Assembly (NCBI RefSeq): GCF_016097555.1
Contig: NC_054712.1
Location: forward strand, 56,504,914 to 56,568,913
DNA from: Gigantopelta aegis
Taxonomy: Eukaryota; Mollusca; Gastropoda; Neomphalida; Peltospiridae
DNA: 64,000 bases
Reading direction: 5' to 3'
Shown: positions 54,815-64,000 of the stretch, in pieces
How positions within the stretch are numbered: the stretch's first letter is position 1
How the letters are laid out: every line of letters starts with the position of its first letter
Notes under the pieces: model-generated
Database searches by the model: none
What the model was told of the DNA's origin: nothing
What the model saw: the letters and a program-made list of their open reading frames with translations, nothing else
Translations under genes and position numbers: made by a program

Positions 54815-55545
54815 TGTGACCTAGTGGTATAGCGCACACCTGATGCACGGTCCGTAGAGATGGGCGATATACCGTTCGGTATCGGTATTATGCCAGTACC
54901 AATTTACCGTACCGAGCAAATTTCAAAATACAAAAATTTTGGTATTGAAAAATATTTCTCGGAAAGCACTATAATAATATATCTGACGAACGCAAAATGG
55001 GTTGGTATAAATCAGACGAGAGCCTTGTGTATGGAATTTAATTGTATTCAGATGAAATTAGAGGGTGAGCCTTAACAGGCATGCATTTAAAGCCGGGTAT
55101 ACCGAAAATAGCGCTCGATATCGGTATTGTGTCAATACCGAATACCGTACCAATACCAAGGTAAATCACCCCCAAAATACTGATATCGATACCAAATTTC
55201 AATACCGCCCAGCTCTAACAGTCTAGGATCGATCCCCGTTGGTGGGCCCATTGGGCTATTTCTCATTTCCAGCCAGTGCTCCACGACTGGTATATCAAAG
55301 ACTATCCTGTCTGTGGGGTAGTGCATATAAATGATCCCTTGCTATTGATGAAAAAATTGTCCTGGGCAGGCGTGCGCTACAGCAGCTTACTCTGAATGTG
55401 TATCTTAAAGACTCTGACCTGACGTGATGGAAAAATGTAGCGGATTTCCTTTATAACTGTAAAAAAAATTACCATATCTTTGACATCCAATAGCCGTTGA
55501 TTAATAATATCATGGTATCGTTAAACAAAACAAACTTTAATCAAA
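54815..55545 (+). mobile_element. tRNA-related SINE, head A, tail T2, split by a hAT-like MITE
   Basis: The head TGACCTAGTGGTATAGCGCA (54815-54846) and the rest from 55218 (CTAGGATCGATCCCCGTTGG, body, TTTGACATCCAATAGCCGTT) are one SINE interrupted by 54855-55217. Confidence 0.8.
54855..55217. mobile_element. hAT-like MITE, unexpanded copy
   Basis: Ends TAGAGATGGGCG and CGCCCAGCTCTA. The single ACCAAGGTAAATCACCCCCA unit near 55154 is what is amplified in 48712-49245. Target flanks ACGGTCCG / ACAGTCTA are decayed. Confidence 0.8.
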
Positions 55546-55778
55546 ACAAACTCGTATGCTATTTAGCTGAAAATGTGGTTATATTTTCATTCCATAATGC
55601 TCTAAAATTCATATCAGAGGTTCTGTTTCCACACACTGTCCCAAACAACATGCTGTGTTATTTCCAGCAGCACATATTACTGTTGGCATGCTATTTTGAA
55701 AACATAACATCAGGCTGTATTTCACTTCGTATTTTGAGCGCTGGACAGTTTCATTGTATTCGTTTGTTTACGTTTCAG

Positions 55779-55834
55779 TTGTTCCAGTGTAGCAGAGATC
55801 CTCCATCAACTAGCTGACATTCTGCCTTATTGTG
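55779..55834 (+). CDS. MTBP: MTBP-like protein, third visible exon
   Basis: Acceptor TTTACGTTTCAG, coding (after one base) CSSVAEILHQLADILPYC plus one base, donor GTAAGG. It aligns with human ENLHQLSDKLPAPG, the segment before the conserved N-terminal core of MTBP. Phases 2 in and 1 out agree with neighbours. Confidence 0.8.
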
Positions 55835-55889
55835 GTAAGGGGGAATAATCCATTATTTAAATAGACATCTTGTTTGCTGTAGTCCAAAA

Positions 55890-56350
55890 CATTTAATAAT
55901 ATGTTTTTATCCTTTAACTTATCCATGTCATAAGGCTGTTTGATATTTAATATTAATTATTACCCCGGTTAATTTTGCTCTAAATTGGGTCATTTGTTCG
56001 CAAACTAACAAGACATCTATTCCTGAGCATAATGTTTTAATAAGATTTAATTGAAGGGTGTGACGTCAAACTACATCATTTGAGCTAATCATGACGACTT
56101 CATATTACTGATGGTGGCGACTTTAGAACTGTGATTTACTAAATATTTAATTAAAATGTAATTTTAGATGGGTTATAGAATTTGTTATTCGTGTTTTTAA
56201 GTATGTAAATTATCAACCTCGTGTAGGTATTTGTGTCGGCAGAGCCTTGACAAAAACTGATTAATGTATTTGATATTTTCCACATTAAAAACAATTGTGA
56301 CGAATTCTCTATTTAAACCATATTTGATATTATTTTTGCATGTTCTTTAT
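55890..56350. repeat. Dispersed intronic repeat, second copy
   Basis: Parallels 46480-47130 (CTTATCCATGTCATAAGG, TTTGATATTTAATA, TTTACTAAATATTTAATTAA) without the inner CAGGGC element. A SINE T2 tail fragment follows at 56375-56458. Confidence 0.6.
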
Positions 56351-56454
56351 AATTGAGCATTGGAACATCATTAGTCAAAATTCCTAATGTTTCACATCCA
56401 ATAGCCAATCATGAATTAATCAGTGTGCTCTAGTGTTGTCGCTAAGAAATACAA

Positions 56455-57565
56455 ACATTTAACTTTATTCTATTCAATATACAGTGTTTGTGTTCTATAC
56501 AATACAAAGTGTTCTTTTTCTAAACAATACATACAGCTGGTCTTATTCTATACAATAATAGTGTTCTTATTCTATACATTGCAACTGGTCTTATTCTATT
56601 CAATACAAAACTGGTCTTATTCTATACAGTACAGCTAGTCTTATTCTATACAACACAACACTGGTCATATTCTATACAGCATTGGTCTTATTCTATACAA
56701 TACAACACTGGTGTTATTCTATACAGTACAGCTAGTCTTATTCTATACAACACAACACTGGTCATATTCTATACAGCATTGGTCTTATTCTATACAATAC
56801 AACACTGGTGTTATTCTATACAGTACAGCTAGTCTTATTCTATACAACACAACACTGGTCATATTCTATACAGCATTGGTCTTATTCTATACAATACAAT
56901 GGTGGTCTTATTCTATACAATACAACAGTGGTCTTATTCTATTCAATACAACACTGGTCTTATTCTATACAATACAACACTGGTCTTATTCCATACAATA
57001 CAACACTGGTCTTATTCTGTACAATACAACAGTGGTCTTATTCTATTCAATACAACAGTGGTCTTATTCTATACAATACAACACTGTCTTAGTCTATACA
57101 ATACAACACTGGTATTATTCTATACAATACAAAACTGGTCTTATTCTATACAATACAACACTGGTCTTATTCTGTTCAATACAACAGTGTTCTATACAAT
57201 ACAACTCTGGTCTTATTCTATACAATACAACACTGGTCCTATTCTATACAACACTGGTCTTATTGTATACAATACAATACAACACTGGTCTTATTCTATA
57301 CAATACAACTGTTCTTATTCTATACAATACAACAGTGTTCTTATTCTATACAATACAACAGTGTTCTTATTCTTATTCTATACAATACAACAGTGTTCTT
57401 ATTCTTATTCTATACAATACAACTGTTCTTATTCTATATAATACAACAGTGTTCTTATTCTATATAATACAACAGTGTTCTTATTCTATACAATACAACA
57501 GTGTTCTTATTCTATACAATACAACAGTGTTCTTATTCTATATAATACAACAATGTTCTTATTCT
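56455..57565. repeat. 26-bp minisatellite, about 40 copies, with 97-bp blocks
   Basis: Unit GTCTTATTCTATACAATACA ACACTG with 23-26 bp variants. Near 56620-56890 a 97-bp block of variants repeats two to three times. Tyr/Gln/Leu-rich open frames in three phases are repeat read-through. Confidence 0.95.
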
Positions 57566-57572
57566 AACTTAA

Positions 57573-58817
57573 AGGGACATTCCAGAGTTTGTTGCATTGT
57601 AAGATGTTTCCGACTAATAAGAATTTCTACGATTAAACTTACATATTAAATATATTTTCTTGTTTAGAATATCAGTGTCTGTATACTGTAAATCTTGAAA
57701 TTAACGCGTTCCTAAATTAATGTGAGTGACGGTGGGCAGACTAAAATGTGACATGAAATTAATGCGAGTGGCTTCCCTTTGAATATTACCTTCCTAGCAA
57801 CACACGTCCGTGTACTTTTTGATTTAATCCAAGTTACAGTTGTCTTCAATGAGATCAACTTACTAACATATCTGTGTACACAGCAGTTAACCTGTTTAGT
57901 CCTTAGTGGTTTTGGTGAGATCAACTCCAAGCATATTTTGCAGCGTTCAATTACGTAACGGGTATGGTTACATAAATCTGGTTAAACATTAGCATATATA
58001 TGTACCATGACAACTGTATCTTCCTAAGAATGTAGACATATTTTAAAGTCATAACAAAAGAACAATTCACCCAACTAAGTTGCAGTGAACTACAACAGTG
58101 AAATCAAAGAAACAGTCGACCTCAGGATTAGCGTGCTAAAACCCATTCACACGCGATGTATCGTGTTGGCTTTTGATAGGATGGCCAAACACCCTGCAAT
58201 CATCACGCGTGGTTGGCATCTTGTTAGATTATTGTACAATTAGTATGTCTCGTCTACAATGAATTGTGCTCCAGTTGTTTTATAAATGTATTAGAATTTT
58301 AATCTTTGTTTTAGAAGTGTGACACATAGCTTGCTGGACTAGTCCACGATTAGTCAGACTTGCCTACAATGAATTGTTTTCCAGTTGTGTTATATGTTAG
58401 AATGTTAATCTTTGTTTGTTTGGTTTTAATAACGTGGGACACATAAACAAAACAAAGAAATAAATGCATCATATTATTAATGCGAATAACACAAGCTCGC
58501 ATTTTTTCGCATTAATATTATGATCGCATTAATTTCAGGATCTACAGTATTCAATGTTTTTCTGGTCGTCTTAATATTTGTAAGAAGCCCAAAGTGGATT
58601 TTGTCTTCAAATAATTTTGTACGTATGAAAACAAAAATTGGGGGAAATAAAATGAAATTTAACCTAGTACAAATATTAGAACAATCAGAAACACGTTTAA
58701 TATACAGCCACTAATATTTTATGCAGAAAAATATATTTGATATGTAATTACAATCGTTAAAAAGTTACTGTTAGTCGATAACATCTTTAAAATCGCAGCA
58801 AACTCAGGAATGTCCCT
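57573..58817. mobile_element. piggyBac-like MITE (TTAA flanks) with a nested MITE
   Basis: AGGGACATTCCAGAGTTTG and mirrored CAAACTCAGGAATGTCCCT with TTAA on both sides (57569-57572, 58818-58821). The inverted similarity extends through GATGTTTCCGACTAA / TTAGTCGATAACATC. No transposase. The nested element occupies 57686-58547. Confidence 0.88.
57686..58547. mobile_element. Nested MITE with CTGTAAATCTTGAAATTAA ends
   Basis: CTGTAAATCTTGAAATTAAC and mirrored TTAATTTCAGGATCTACAG, TA duplicated on both sides. Inside, TAATGCGAG/CTCGCATT-type sub-repeats occur near both ends. No recognised coding. Confidence 0.83.
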
Positions 58818-58821
58818 TTAA

Positions 58822-59093
58822 GGGCTTGCTTGATGTGCAGTCGTTTTCGGATCGATCCCCGGCTGTTTCTCGTTCCATCCAGTGCACCATGACTGGTATA
58901 TCAAAGGCTGTGGTATGTGCTAACCTGTCTGGGATGGTGCATATACAGAATCCCTTGCTACTAATGGAAAAATGTAGCGGGTTTCCTCATTAAGACTATA
59001 TGTGAAAATTACCAAATGTTTGACATCCAATAGCCGATAATCAATAAATCAGTGTGCTCTAGTGGGGTCGTTAAACAAAACAAACTTTAACTG
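58822..59093 (+). mobile_element. tRNA-related SINE, head A (shortened), tail T2
   Basis: GCTTGCTTGATGTGCAGTCG, GGATCGATCCCC, body, TTTGACATCCAATAGCCGAT, GGGGTCGTTAAACAAAACAA. It ends only ~15 bp before an MTBP exon, so its tail is close to that splice acceptor. Confidence 0.87.
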
Positions 59094-59108
59094 TATTGTA
59101 ATTTGCAG

Positions 59109-59163
59109 GTATTCCTCTTCACGTGATGTGGATCCGTCCACAGCTGTCCACAGAAAGTGAAAG
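59109..59163 (+). CDS. MTBP: MTBP-like protein, fourth visible exon
   Basis: Acceptor GTAATTTGCAG, coding (completing Gly) IPLHVMWIRPQLSTESE, then AG before donor GTAGGT. It aligns with human AMVDIILLLSDKDPPKLKD. Phase 1 in, 2 out. Confidence 0.8.
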
Positions 59164-59514
59164 GTAGGTACAGGGCTTGAACGTAAGAATTTTTAAAAGA
59201 ATTGCTATGGGTGAAACAGTCCACCGATGGCAATTTTGAGCCTGCCTATGGCAATTTTTTTTTTAATTGACATTTGCAGCAAATACACTTGACTGAAAGG
59301 CTATCTTGTTATATGTAGACATCTTTTAAATGTGCAAATGTGAAATATTGGCAGATAATGTAAACCAGGTGTTTACATTTCACCATTGTTGGGGAGCTTT
59401 ATCGACAGCACAAAAGTGCCATTGGTGATGCTCTCTACCTACGGCAATTTATATCTCAACGACGGCGATTGCCGTCTGTGCTGCTGTTAAGTTCGAGCCT
59501 TATCGCTTGTTAGG

Positions 59515-59803
59515 GGGCAAGACTTAGGGGGTAAGACAGTGGTAAAGCGCTCAGCTGAGGTGCTTTTGTCGCAGGATCGAACCACCTCAACTGATTGGGT
59601 TTTTTTTTCCGTTCTAACCAGTGCACCACAACCGGTCAAAGGCCGTGGTATGTGTTTTCCTGTCTGTCGGAAAGTGCATATAAAAGATCCCTTGCTACTA
59701 ATGGAGAAATGTAGCAGGTTTTCTCTATGTCTGTATCAGAATTAACTAATGTTTGATTAATTAATCAATGTGCTCTAGTTGTGTCGTTAAACAAAACAAA
59801 CTT
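59515..59803 (+). mobile_element. tRNA-related SINE, head C, tail T2
   Basis: GTAAGACAGTGGTAAAGCGC, TTTTGTCGCAGGATCGAACC (B box), body, and a shortened T2 ending GTTGTGTCGTTAAACAAAAC. Confidence 0.87.
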
Positions 59804-60074
59804 TGATGTGCATTCGATCTAGGAATGATCCCAGTCGTTGAGCCCATTGGGCTATTTCTCATTCCAGCCAGTGCTCCATGACTGGTATATCAAAGTCTGT
59901 GGTAATTGCTATCCTGTCTGTGGGTTGGTGCATACAAAATATCCGTTGTTGCTAATGGAAACACGTAGCAGGTTTTCTCTGAAGACTGAGTCAAAATTAC
60001 CCATATGTTTGACATCCAATAGCTGATGATTAATAAATCAATGTGCTCTAGTGATGTCATTAAACACAAAACAA
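59804..60074 (+). mobile_element. tRNA-related SINE, head A (partial), tail T2
   Basis: Directly follows the previous SINE: GATGTGCATTCGATCTAGGA, body (CCAGTGCTCCATGACTGG), T2 (TTTGACATCCAATAGCTGAT). The tail ends about 15 bp before the next MTBP exon. Confidence 0.85.
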
Positions 60075-60089
60075 TTTATTTATTTTTAG

Positions 60090-60288
60090 CTTTTTACCCA
60101 CCATTGGTGCAGTTCTACGTCTTGTCCATTGGCACAATGCCCAGGTGACCATCGTCCATCCAGGGGAGACTACTGGAGATGTCCAAAGTTTAGTTGACAT
60201 CTGTCGAGCCAAAGTTGTTCCCGATGTTCAGTCGGTGTCAATCAGTCCAAAGATCTGGATGGGGAAAATATCCGTGACAAGTAAAATA
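60090..60288 (+). CDS. MTBP: MTBP-like protein, fifth visible exon (conserved core)
   Basis: The strongest exon for identity: FLPTIGAVLRLVHWHNAQVT, IVHPGETTGDVQSLVDICRA, KVVPDVQSVSISPKIWMGKI, SVTSKI. From memory, human MTBP has YLPTVGALKHLREWYSAKIT, LSANVVSLEDL and KELWRGKIQI in the same order. MTBP partners Treslin/TICRR in firing replication origins (a metazoan counterpart of yeast Sld7) and was first found as an Mdm2 binder. Acceptor TTTATTTATTTTTAG; I chose the donor ATA|GTGAGA because it leaves phase 0, as the next exon needs. GTAAAA eight bases earlier would break the frame. Confidence 0.88.
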
Positions 60289-60847
60289 GTGAGAACTCTA
60301 TCCTGGGTTTTTTTCTTTTTGTTTTATTGTTAAAGAATGCTATGTCAGACTAAGATTAAAGTTTTATTCATAATTAATGTTTTCTAATTGCCTATCATAT
60401 TATTTTTGGTTAGCTATATGTTATTTATGAAATACTTTGTAGCATGTGAAGACTTTTATAGTTAATAGAAATTTATTTTTAAAATATACTCTTCCTACAT
60501 TGTATATGTAAGAAAAAGTGTAACAGTATTACTGATGGTTATTTAATTTTAAACTTTACTCTTCAACCCTCCGATTTCCCTCTCCTCCCAAAAAAAAAGA
60601 AAAAGAAAAAATACTTCCAATAGTTAAGACTTAATTTTGTGAGCTAGTTTTATATATTTATAACAAATATATTAAAATGTGTTAATGTGTTAATGTGTTT
60701 GTGTATACATGTACACCTTAATTTGACGCCCAATAGCCTTTATCCTGCAATGTAATTTATTCCAATCATTCATTCGGTCGTTCATTTGTTTGTTGTTCGT
60801 TCATTCATATGTTTTGTTATAAATTTATATTGTTTAATATTTTACAG

Positions 60848-60943
60848 GAAGGGCATGGTATTGTTTTCCCTGGTTTCTGTATGTCTTGTGAAGACAAATC
60901 TTTACTTTTTTCAAGAATTACTGGCAGAAACCTTACTACTGAG
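60848..60943 (+). CDS. MTBP: MTBP-like protein, sixth visible exon
   Basis: Acceptor AATATTTTACAG, 32 codons EGHGIVFPGFCMSCEDKSLL, FSRITGRNLTTE, donor GTGAGA. Human counterpart: GFEISFPEFCLKGVTLKNFS. Phase 0 at both sides. Confidence 0.86.
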
Positions 60944-61140
60944 GTGAGACCATTGTACAGGTTACAACAGTGACACCGTCTTCTCTGACATTAGAAAGCT
61001 AAATCTAGAACTTCTCACTGATTAATATTTTTACTGGTGGTGAAAAGAGGGGGAAGAGGTTCTGGAAGTACTGTTTAGTGTAAAGTATTATCAGAAAAAC
61101 TTTTCTTTTCAACTTTACCTGTCCTCAAACAAGTGCACTT

Positions 61141-61167
61141 CCCCCCCCCCCCCCCCCCCCCCCCCCC
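61141..61167. repeat. Poly-C tract
   Basis: About 27 C in an MTBP intron. A (TA)n run follows near 61335-61355. Confidence 0.95.
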
Positions 61168-61329
61168 AGCTAGTAGTCTGGTCCGAACACCCCAACAGCC
61201 AATGGGATGGCCTAAATTCTTCTACTGCATACTCCTCTGTAGTTCCGGGGTGACTGTAACTTCCTTCTTTTTCTCTTCACTGTGTGTTTTTCAATGCCTT
61301 GTATGGGAACCCATTGGATGCTCTTTTAT

Positions 61330-61360
<31 letters not shown>

Positions 61361-61379
61361 TATTTTCATTGAATAGTCG

Positions 61380-61998
61380 TACTCAATATAATAATCATGG
61401 GAAACAAAATTTTGGTTAGTGATTTTACCAACATGGTACCGGAAATTATTGTTTCTGTGAAATGTGAAGGCCTGATTATCTGTTATTAGTCCACTGGTAG
61501 GCGATAGTTTCAAAGTTTCCTCTGTTATACGATTTTAGTCCTCTGATTGGATGACATCGCTAAAAAGTTTAATGTTATCCTTTAGTAAACCTCAGAAAAT
61601 TACGCTGTTTAGTCAAATGGGATGGCGTCATGTCAAATAGGACATCATTACATGTATGTAAAAACAGTTCATGGAAATGTTACAAACTAACTTATGTGTA
61701 TTTTTAACTAAATAAGGTTTGTTGCTGCTAATTATAAGAATTGTTTGCCATTTTGCGTGAAGTTATCAATGTATAACAGTCAGAAATTTCGTATAAAATT
61801 ACTTCATTACACAACATGATTTTATACAATTTGTGACTGTTAAACTTCGTTAAATTCACACAAAAGGTGACCAAACTATTCATAAATTATTCAGGGTAAT
61901 AGATCTCACTAATTTGGATTCAATGGGAACCTTTGTCTTTTCCGACTGCTGGAAGGTCGTTTTAGTTCAATACTGTCATTAACAGCTGCTGTAGAGTT
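61380..61998. other. MTBP intron, nothing further seen
   Basis: AT-rich, with weak inverted similarity (GCCATTTTGCGTGAAGTTAT, TAACTTCGTTAAATTCACAC) that might mark an old palindromic element. No exon-like segment. Confidence 0.4.
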
Positions 61999-62013
61999 GT
62001 CAATGTTCAGAAA

Positions 62014-62405
62014 AAGTTTATTTTATTTAACGACGCCACTGGAGCACATTGATTTTTTATCTTATCATCGGCTATTGGACGTCAAACATATGGTCATTCT
62101 AACACTGGGTTTTTTAGAGGAAACCCGCTGGCACCACATATGCTACTCTTTTTACGACAGGCAGCAAGGGATCTTTTATTTGTGCTTCCCACAGGCAGGA
62201 TAGCACAAACCATGGCCTTTGTTCAACCAGTTATGGATCACTGGTTGGTGCAAGTGGTTTACACCTACCCATTGAGCCTTGCGGAGCACTCACTCAGGGT
62301 TTGGAGTCGGTATCTGGATTAAAAATCCCATGCCTCGACTGGGATCCGAACCCAGTACCTACCAGCCTGTAGACCGATGGCCTAACCACGACGCCACCTA
62401 GGCTG
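62014..62405 (-). mobile_element. tRNA-related SINE, head B, tail T2, with target duplication
   Basis: A 15-bp duplication GTCAATGTTCAGAAA (61999-62013, 62406-62420). On plus: T2 (ACGACGCCACTGGAGCACAT), body, head B in reverse (GGGATCCGAACCC, CCACGACGCCACC). Confidence 0.94.
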
Positions 62406-62617
62406 GTCAATGTTCAGAAATGCATTTCAAATTATTTTAATCTAATTAAAATGTAATATTTTAGTAGTTTTGAGGTGAAATATGAGGACAGCGTGTTTGT
62501 ATTTAATTTGGGAGTGATTATTTTGGGGCATATATATCTATTTTGGACACCATGTTTAGCACCTCGACTTTGATGCAATCTAAAGCTCTGATAATTAATG
62601 TAGCTTTCTTGTTTCAG

Positions 62618-62721
62618 GATAATATAATGTGTCACAGTTTTGGTCGGATGGTGGAAGTTCTGGATGAGATAAACATAAGAACAATTCCAATGTTTATGCT
62701 GTCTGCACTTTGCGTTTCGGT
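62618..62721 (+). CDS. MTBP: MTBP-like protein, seventh visible exon
   Basis: Acceptor TTTCTTGTTTCAG, coding DNIMCHSFGRMVEVLDEINI, RTIPMFMLSALCVS plus two bases. Human counterpart around KNILPKVFHYYGPALEFVQM. Two overlapping donors exist (GTGTAT, GTATCC); the second leaves phase 2, which the next exon requires. Confidence 0.8.
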
Positions 62722-63147
62722 GTATCCTTGACGAAACTTAACATTTAATCATGATATACTAGTGACCTTAAATTTTAGGATAGATCGGTGACCTGTCGCA
62801 TATTAAATAATTGTTTAAAAATTAGCTTTGCTTGTCATAAAGAACTAGATTTTTTAAATGATAGAAATGTTGGAAGTGTTGTTAAATTTGGTGTGTAAAT
62901 ATTTGTGTAATTATATGTACCGGTATAATATGTCTGGTCTGATGTATTATTTAACAATGGCACATTGGATCATTCAGTGGCAAAAAAATAAAAATCCATC
63001 CCAATTATGATTAAATTGCGCTGGTTTTCTTGATCTCAAACATGGGACCCCACTGAAATACCCTGGATAAAGCCCTGGTGGTATGTGCTGTCCTGTCTGG
63101 TAAAATGAATATAAACAATTCCTTGCTGTTTTTCTGTAGGAGTAGCC

Positions 63148-63465
63148 TGTAGGGCGGGATGTAGCCCAGTGGTAGAGCGCTCGCTTGATGTGCGGTCGGT
63201 TTGGGATCGATCACCGTCGATGGGCCCATTGGACTTTTTCATTCCAGCCAGTACACCACAACTGATATACCAAAAGTCATGGTATGTGCTGTCCTGTCTG
63301 TGCGATGGTGCATAAAAAGATCCCTTCCGACTAATGGAAAAAAATAGCGGGTTTCCTCTAAGACTATATGTTAAAATTACCAAATGTTTGACATCCAATA
63401 GCCGATGATTAATAAATCATTGTCCTCTAGTGGTATTGTTAAACGAAACAAACTTTAACTTTAAC
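63148..63465 (+). mobile_element. tRNA-related SINE, head A, tail T2 (full length)
   Basis: GGGCGGGATGTAGCCCAGTG, GTAGAGCGCTCGCTTGATGT (A box region), GGGATCGATCACC (B box region), body, T2 and an (ACTTTA)n end. The most complete head-A copy in the window. Confidence 0.92.
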
Positions 63466-63582
63466 TTTGAGTAGCCTGTGTGGCGGATGTAGGTCTTCTT
63501 TTTTCCTCTTTCAATATTGTTCAAGCTGTTTTTAATTTAAACTGTGTGCTGTGTGATTACTGTTGTTATTCCTGACCGTCAG

Positions 63583-63646
63583 ACATCTGGAAAATGACCA
63601 TCCTCATTCTAAACAGTTCGTCCAGTATGTGAATAGTCTTGACAAG
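63583..63646 (+). CDS. MTBP: MTBP-like protein, eighth visible exon
   Basis: Acceptor CTGACCGTCAG, one base completing Val, then HLENDHPHSKQFVQYVNSLD, K, donor GTTAGT. Human counterpart: ELGLTNSTKQNSVLLLEQIS. Ends in phase 0; the rest of the gene lies beyond the window. Confidence 0.77.
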
Positions 63647-63678
63647 GTTAGTAGTTACAGTATATTAAATGAGCTTCT

Positions 63679-63785
63679 ATTTCTTATCTAGTTTATGTTC
63701 CGAGTGAAATAATTTTCAATTGTCATGAGCTTTATTGAGTGACAATGAAAATTATTTCACGAGGGACATAATCAGGATATGAAAT
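63679..63785. repeat. Long imperfect inverted repeat
   Basis: GTGAAATAATTTTCAATTGT (63704) mirrors ACAATGAAAATTATTTCAC (ends 63760). Weaker pairing extends outward (CTAGTTTATGTTCC / GGGACATAATCAGG). Probably a palindromic DNA element in the MTBP intron. Confidence 0.75.
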
Positions 63786-63977
63786 GGTAGCGAGTTTAAT
63801 ATCCTATTTATAACTGTAACTTACAGTGTTAGGTAGTAGTGCATCAACTGATGACGTCAAAAGTGTTACGTCCCACTTGGCGTTCTAGTGGGACATATCA
63901 CTTTGATATGTACCAAGATATTTTTAACCATATGGGTAATAATTAATAATACTCCATATTAGTGTGATTGGAAACCA

Positions 63978-64000
63978 CCAACCTTGGTGGTGTCGTGGTT
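63978..64000 (+). mobile_element. Start of a head-B SINE at the window edge
   Basis: CCTTGGTGGTGTCGTGGTT matches the first bases of head B (GGCCTCGGTGGCGTCGTGGTT in consensus terms); the rest is outside. Confidence 0.65.

Noticed and set aside
56711-57649. A 312-codon Tyr/Leu/Gln-rich frame
   Set aside because: A 26-bp low-complexity repeat read in several frames; no stable product expected.
60281-60289. Donor GTAAAA at 60281 for the fifth MTBP exon
   Set aside because: It would leave phase 1 and put the next exon out of frame; GTGAGA at 60289 leaves phase 0 and gives WMGKISVTSKI-EGHGIVFPGF, in line with the family.

Overview
This is a repeat-rich animal genomic window. The SINE and MITE families, the TTAA-flanked MITE with AGGGACATTCC ends, and the intron-rich gene structure suggest a mollusc, probably a gastropod; the exact lineage is a guess. 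No bacterial, organellar, rRNA or true tRNA genes are visible.

Three host genes can be supported. (1) An intronless BTB-BACK-Kelch protein lies on the minus strand (9315-10949). (2) A small secreted protein with two PAN/Apple-like domains lies on the minus strand in three exons whose phases agree (31040-31372, 27072-27135, 25641-25894). (3) Eight consecutive plus-strand exons from 45673 to 63646 belong to an MTBP (Mdm2-binding protein, Treslin partner in origin firing) orthologue whose two ends lie outside what I can see. The MTBP call rests on remembered similarity to the human protein and on clean splice phases. A broken copy of an uncharacterised invertebrate protein family lies at 32614-33222.

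Layout: 1-9236 is minisatellites (89, 57, 69 and 94 bp units), SINEs and MITEs. 9315-10957 is the Kelch gene. 11.0-24.8 kb holds MITEs, SINEs, LINE 3' fragments, two Tc1-like copies and a retroposon family with a tandemly repeated head. 24.8-31.4 kb is the PAN gene with two large minisatellites. 31.4-45.6 kb holds a pseudogene, several minisatellites, a nearly whole Tc1-like element (38105-39647), remains of another, and a 1.5 kb TIR element. 45.6-64.0 kb is the MTBP gene, whose introns carry a hAT-like MITE with an internal minisatellite, a tandem MITE-spacer array, a 26-bp minisatellite, nested MITEs and many SINEs.

The most unusual features are these. Both minisatellites in the PAN gene are built from that gene's own exon edges: one repeats the 3' splice acceptor and start of exon 2, the other repeats the last coding codons and stop of exon 3. 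A short retroposon has the same 5' end in two insertions with target-site duplications, carrying one head monomer in one and ten in the other. A 450-bp MITE occurs three times around two identical 1624-bp spacers, with different target duplications inside (TATA) and outside (TGGA), as expected if a circular DNA recombined into a resident MITE. SINE heads and tails are mixed in nearly all combinations. All coordinates were read by eye; boundaries of degenerate repeats are approximate.
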